From Thermoplasmatales archaeon UBA509 (GTDB lineage: Archaea > Thermoplasmatota > Thermoplasmata > Thermoplasmatales > Thermoplasmataceae), in NCBI GenBank assembly GCA_002498845.1, contig DAJC01000061.1, forward strand, positions 1 through 14,880: a DNA stretch of 14,880 bases. The letters run 5' to 3'. The position numbers were made by a program, and so were the translations under genes. The notes beneath the pieces were generated by a model. That model was given only the letters and a program-made list of their open reading frames with translations, searched no databases and had not been told where the DNA came from. Below are positions 13,444-14,880 of the stretch, one piece after another (the first letter of the stretch is position 1; the number at the start of each line of letters is the position of its first letter).

Positions 13444-14861
13444 GACCTAATGTCATTCTTATAGTTTGTGACACCCTTAGAGCCGACCATCTGAGCAGTT
13501 ATGGGTATCCAAGGGTAACAAGCCCATTCATTGACGCTTTGGCAGACTCTGGCACGATATTTGATAACTGTTACGCTCCGGCAATACCAACTCACCCCGG
13601 GTTTACAACCATTCTCTCCGGAATGCATCCTTTGCAACACCAGATTGTAAGTCATATGGGTCAAGAGACTTTTGATAGAAATTTACCGTGGTTGCCTGAA
13701 ATCTTGTCAAATAATGGCTATGAGACCATAGCTTTCGATAATTTGTTAAAGTGGTTTCAAAGAGGTTTTAACAGATACATTAATACAGGAGAGAATGCAA
13801 CAGGAATTTCTGATATTGTTGCTGAGGATGTTAATAACAAAGTTGGCGAGCACCTTGATGAATTAAGCTTGCTTAATTCGTCTCGGAAGCCCTTTTTCTT
13901 ATTCTTACATTACTGGGACACACATACGCCGTACAATCCACCGAATCAGTTTTTGGAAAAATTTTATAAAGACAATAAAAGCAATCCTCTGTCCAGGAGC
14001 ATGGAAAAAGTAAAAATGATATCGCCGATTTGGTTTATACATAAAACTTGGCTGGATGGGGTAACTGATACAGAATACGTATCTGCCGCGTACGATGCAG
14101 AGATTCTTTATCTGGATGCCGCTCTTAGGAATCTTTTCAATGATTTTCAAAAACGAAATTTGCTAGATAATTCTATAGTAATTTTGACATCAGATCATGG
14201 AGAATCACTGACTGAACATGATGTATATTTTGATCACCATACACTCTATAACGAGAACATTCACGTTCCACTCATCATAAGTGGCTCTGCCTTCTCTAAA
14301 AAAACCCCCATAGATCATGGTCTTTGCCAACAACAGGACATTGTCCCAACCCTGCTTTCTTTGTTAAAAATACAGACAGATAAGAAGATGATTTATGGAC
14401 ATGATCTCTTGGATTTTTCTTTGAGAAATGAAAGTGGGAACTTGTATGATAAAGTCATATCATTAGAAAATACTTGGGAATCTAAAATGTCTCTCACAAC
14501 AGAACGTTACAAATTAATCAGAACAGTAAAGGACGTGGATCTCTATGGACGCAAATCAGGTTATTTAGAGTTGTACGATCTACGAAAAGATCCTGATGAG
14601 AACGTTAATTTGGCATACTCTTCCGATAAAGTAACAGAAATGATGAATAAAGAGCTGGACACCGCCGTGGAAGAAATTCTACAGGGAAGGCAAAACCCGG
14701 TATTTGTGCAACCTTGCAGTTTACGCGGTAATTTTGATCCAAGCAGAGATTTCGCAAGTGTAAGCGGCAGAAAACTATCAAAGAACGTGTGCGCGTGGAA
14801 GGTGCCAGATACTGGTGATATACTGTCGATCAATATGGGAATTCAAAATGACAAGGAATAA
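13440..14861 (+). CDS. Sulfatase/alkaline-phosphatase-superfamily hydrolase, cytoplasmic, Thr at the nucleophile site
   Basis: This 473-residue protein has the sulfatase fold marks: NVILIVCDTLRADHLSSYGYPR (4-25) with metal ligand D11, LHYWDTHTPYNPP (156-168), TSDHGES (250-256) with D252 and H253, and DHHTLYNENIHVPLIISG (265-282). Where type I sulfatases have C/S-x-P-x-R, it has T51-H-P-G-F followed by TTILSG. Thr51 takes the nucleophile place, the formylglycine cysteine is absent and the Arg is Phe. Thr-nucleophile members of the superfamily include phosphodiesterases and phosphonate hydrolases, so a phosphate or phosphonate ester is as likely a substrate as a sulfate ester. There is no signal peptide, so it acts inside the cell. 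Its start overlaps the transporter stop. About 70 C-terminal residues after the fold are unassigned. Confidence 0.8.
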   Translation: MRPNVILIVCDTLRADHLSSYGYPRVTSPFIDALADSGTIFDNCYAPAIPTHPGFTTILSGMHPLQHQIVSHMGQETFDRNLPWLPEILSNNGYETIAFDNLLKWFQRGFNRYINTGENATGISDIVAEDVNNKVGEHLDELSLLNSSRKPFFLFLHYWDTHTPYNPPNQFLEKFYKDNKSNPLSRSMEKVKMISPIWFIHKTWLDGVTDTEYVSAAYDAEILYLDAALRNLFNDFQKRNLLDNSIVILTSDHGESLTEHDVYFDHHTLYNENIHVPLIISGSAFSKKTPIDHGLCQQQDIVPTLLSLLKIQTDKKMIYGHDLLDFSLRNESGNLYDKVISLENTWESKMSLTTERYKLIRTVKDVDLYGRKSGYLELYDLRKDPDENVNLAYSSDKVTEMMNKELDTAVEEILQGRQNPVFVQPCSLRGNFDPSRDFASVSGRKLSKNVCAWKVPDTGDILSINMGIQNDKE

Positions 14862-14880
14862 ATTAGTTTTTCATTTGTGA

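Noticed and set aside
13083..13664. Minus-strand 193-codon ORF across the transporter-hydrolase junction
   Set aside because: Antisense to two coupled genes with recognised motifs, and no family resemblance.
1..14880. CRISPR array, tRNA or rRNA genes, complete insertion sequence
   Set aside because: I saw no regularly spaced long repeats, no cloverleaf-like segment, no rRNA-like stretch and no transposase or integrase reading frame.

Overview
The window looks like chromosomal DNA of a moderately AT-rich archaeon, most likely of the Thermoplasmata (Thermoplasma/Ferroplasma/Cuniculiplasma relatives). Several genes have an A/T-rich TATA-like box 22-26 bases before the start codon, as expected for leaderless archaeal transcripts. 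Some starts appear to be TTG. The regulator at 9233-9943 ends in an archaeal HTH_10 (bacterio-opsin-activator type) domain. The central genes form an archaeal oxidative deoxy-sugar pathway. The group assignment is an inference from these features; no rRNA or tRNA is present.

Left part (1-5000) is an accessory region. It holds a YwgA/Panacea-like protein (3-362, minus). Next is a compact three-gene minus-strand operon (1595 to 547) of a 93-aa and a 155-aa unknown protein followed by a HicA-like protein. An ArsR-type regulator (minus) then diverges from a flavin-reductase-like split-barrel protein (plus). Last is an AbiE-type toxin/antitoxin pair (4915 to 3663, minus) with the nucleotidyltransferase first. 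Both the HicA-like operon and the AbiE pair carry an 18-bp inverted repeat with a 6-base spacer placed on the TATA box, which suggests autoregulated operons.

Central part (5130-11247) is a coherent catabolic locus for a 6-deoxyhexose (L-rhamnose, or L-fucose as the main alternative). A minus-strand operon encodes, in order, a zinc alcohol dehydrogenase, a fumarylacetoacetate-hydrolase-family enzyme, a LutA-like CCG iron-sulfur protein and a LutB-like LUD/ferredoxin protein. In the diketo-hydrolase route the first two would oxidise the 2-keto-3-deoxy acid and split it into pyruvate and L-lactate. The Lut pair would then oxidise lactate to pyruvate. Divergent from the operon is the HTH_10 regulator, followed by an L-rhamnose mutarotase and, convergent to it, an SDR dehydrogenase that fits the first sugar oxidation. 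The sugar-acid dehydratase and a lactonase are not in the window. LutB has lost one cysteine of its second 4Fe-4S motif, and LutA has lost the ligands of its first CCG half.

Right part (11248-14880) starts with about 0.8 kb of AT-rich DNA without a convincing long gene. A two-gene plus-strand operon follows: a sugar-porter-type MFS transporter and a cytoplasmic sulfatase/alkaline-phosphatase-superfamily hydrolase that has Thr where classical sulfatases have Cys or Ser. This part is visibly more AT-rich than the sugar locus and may have a different history. A 40-codon ORF precedes the transporter and ends five bases before its best ATG.
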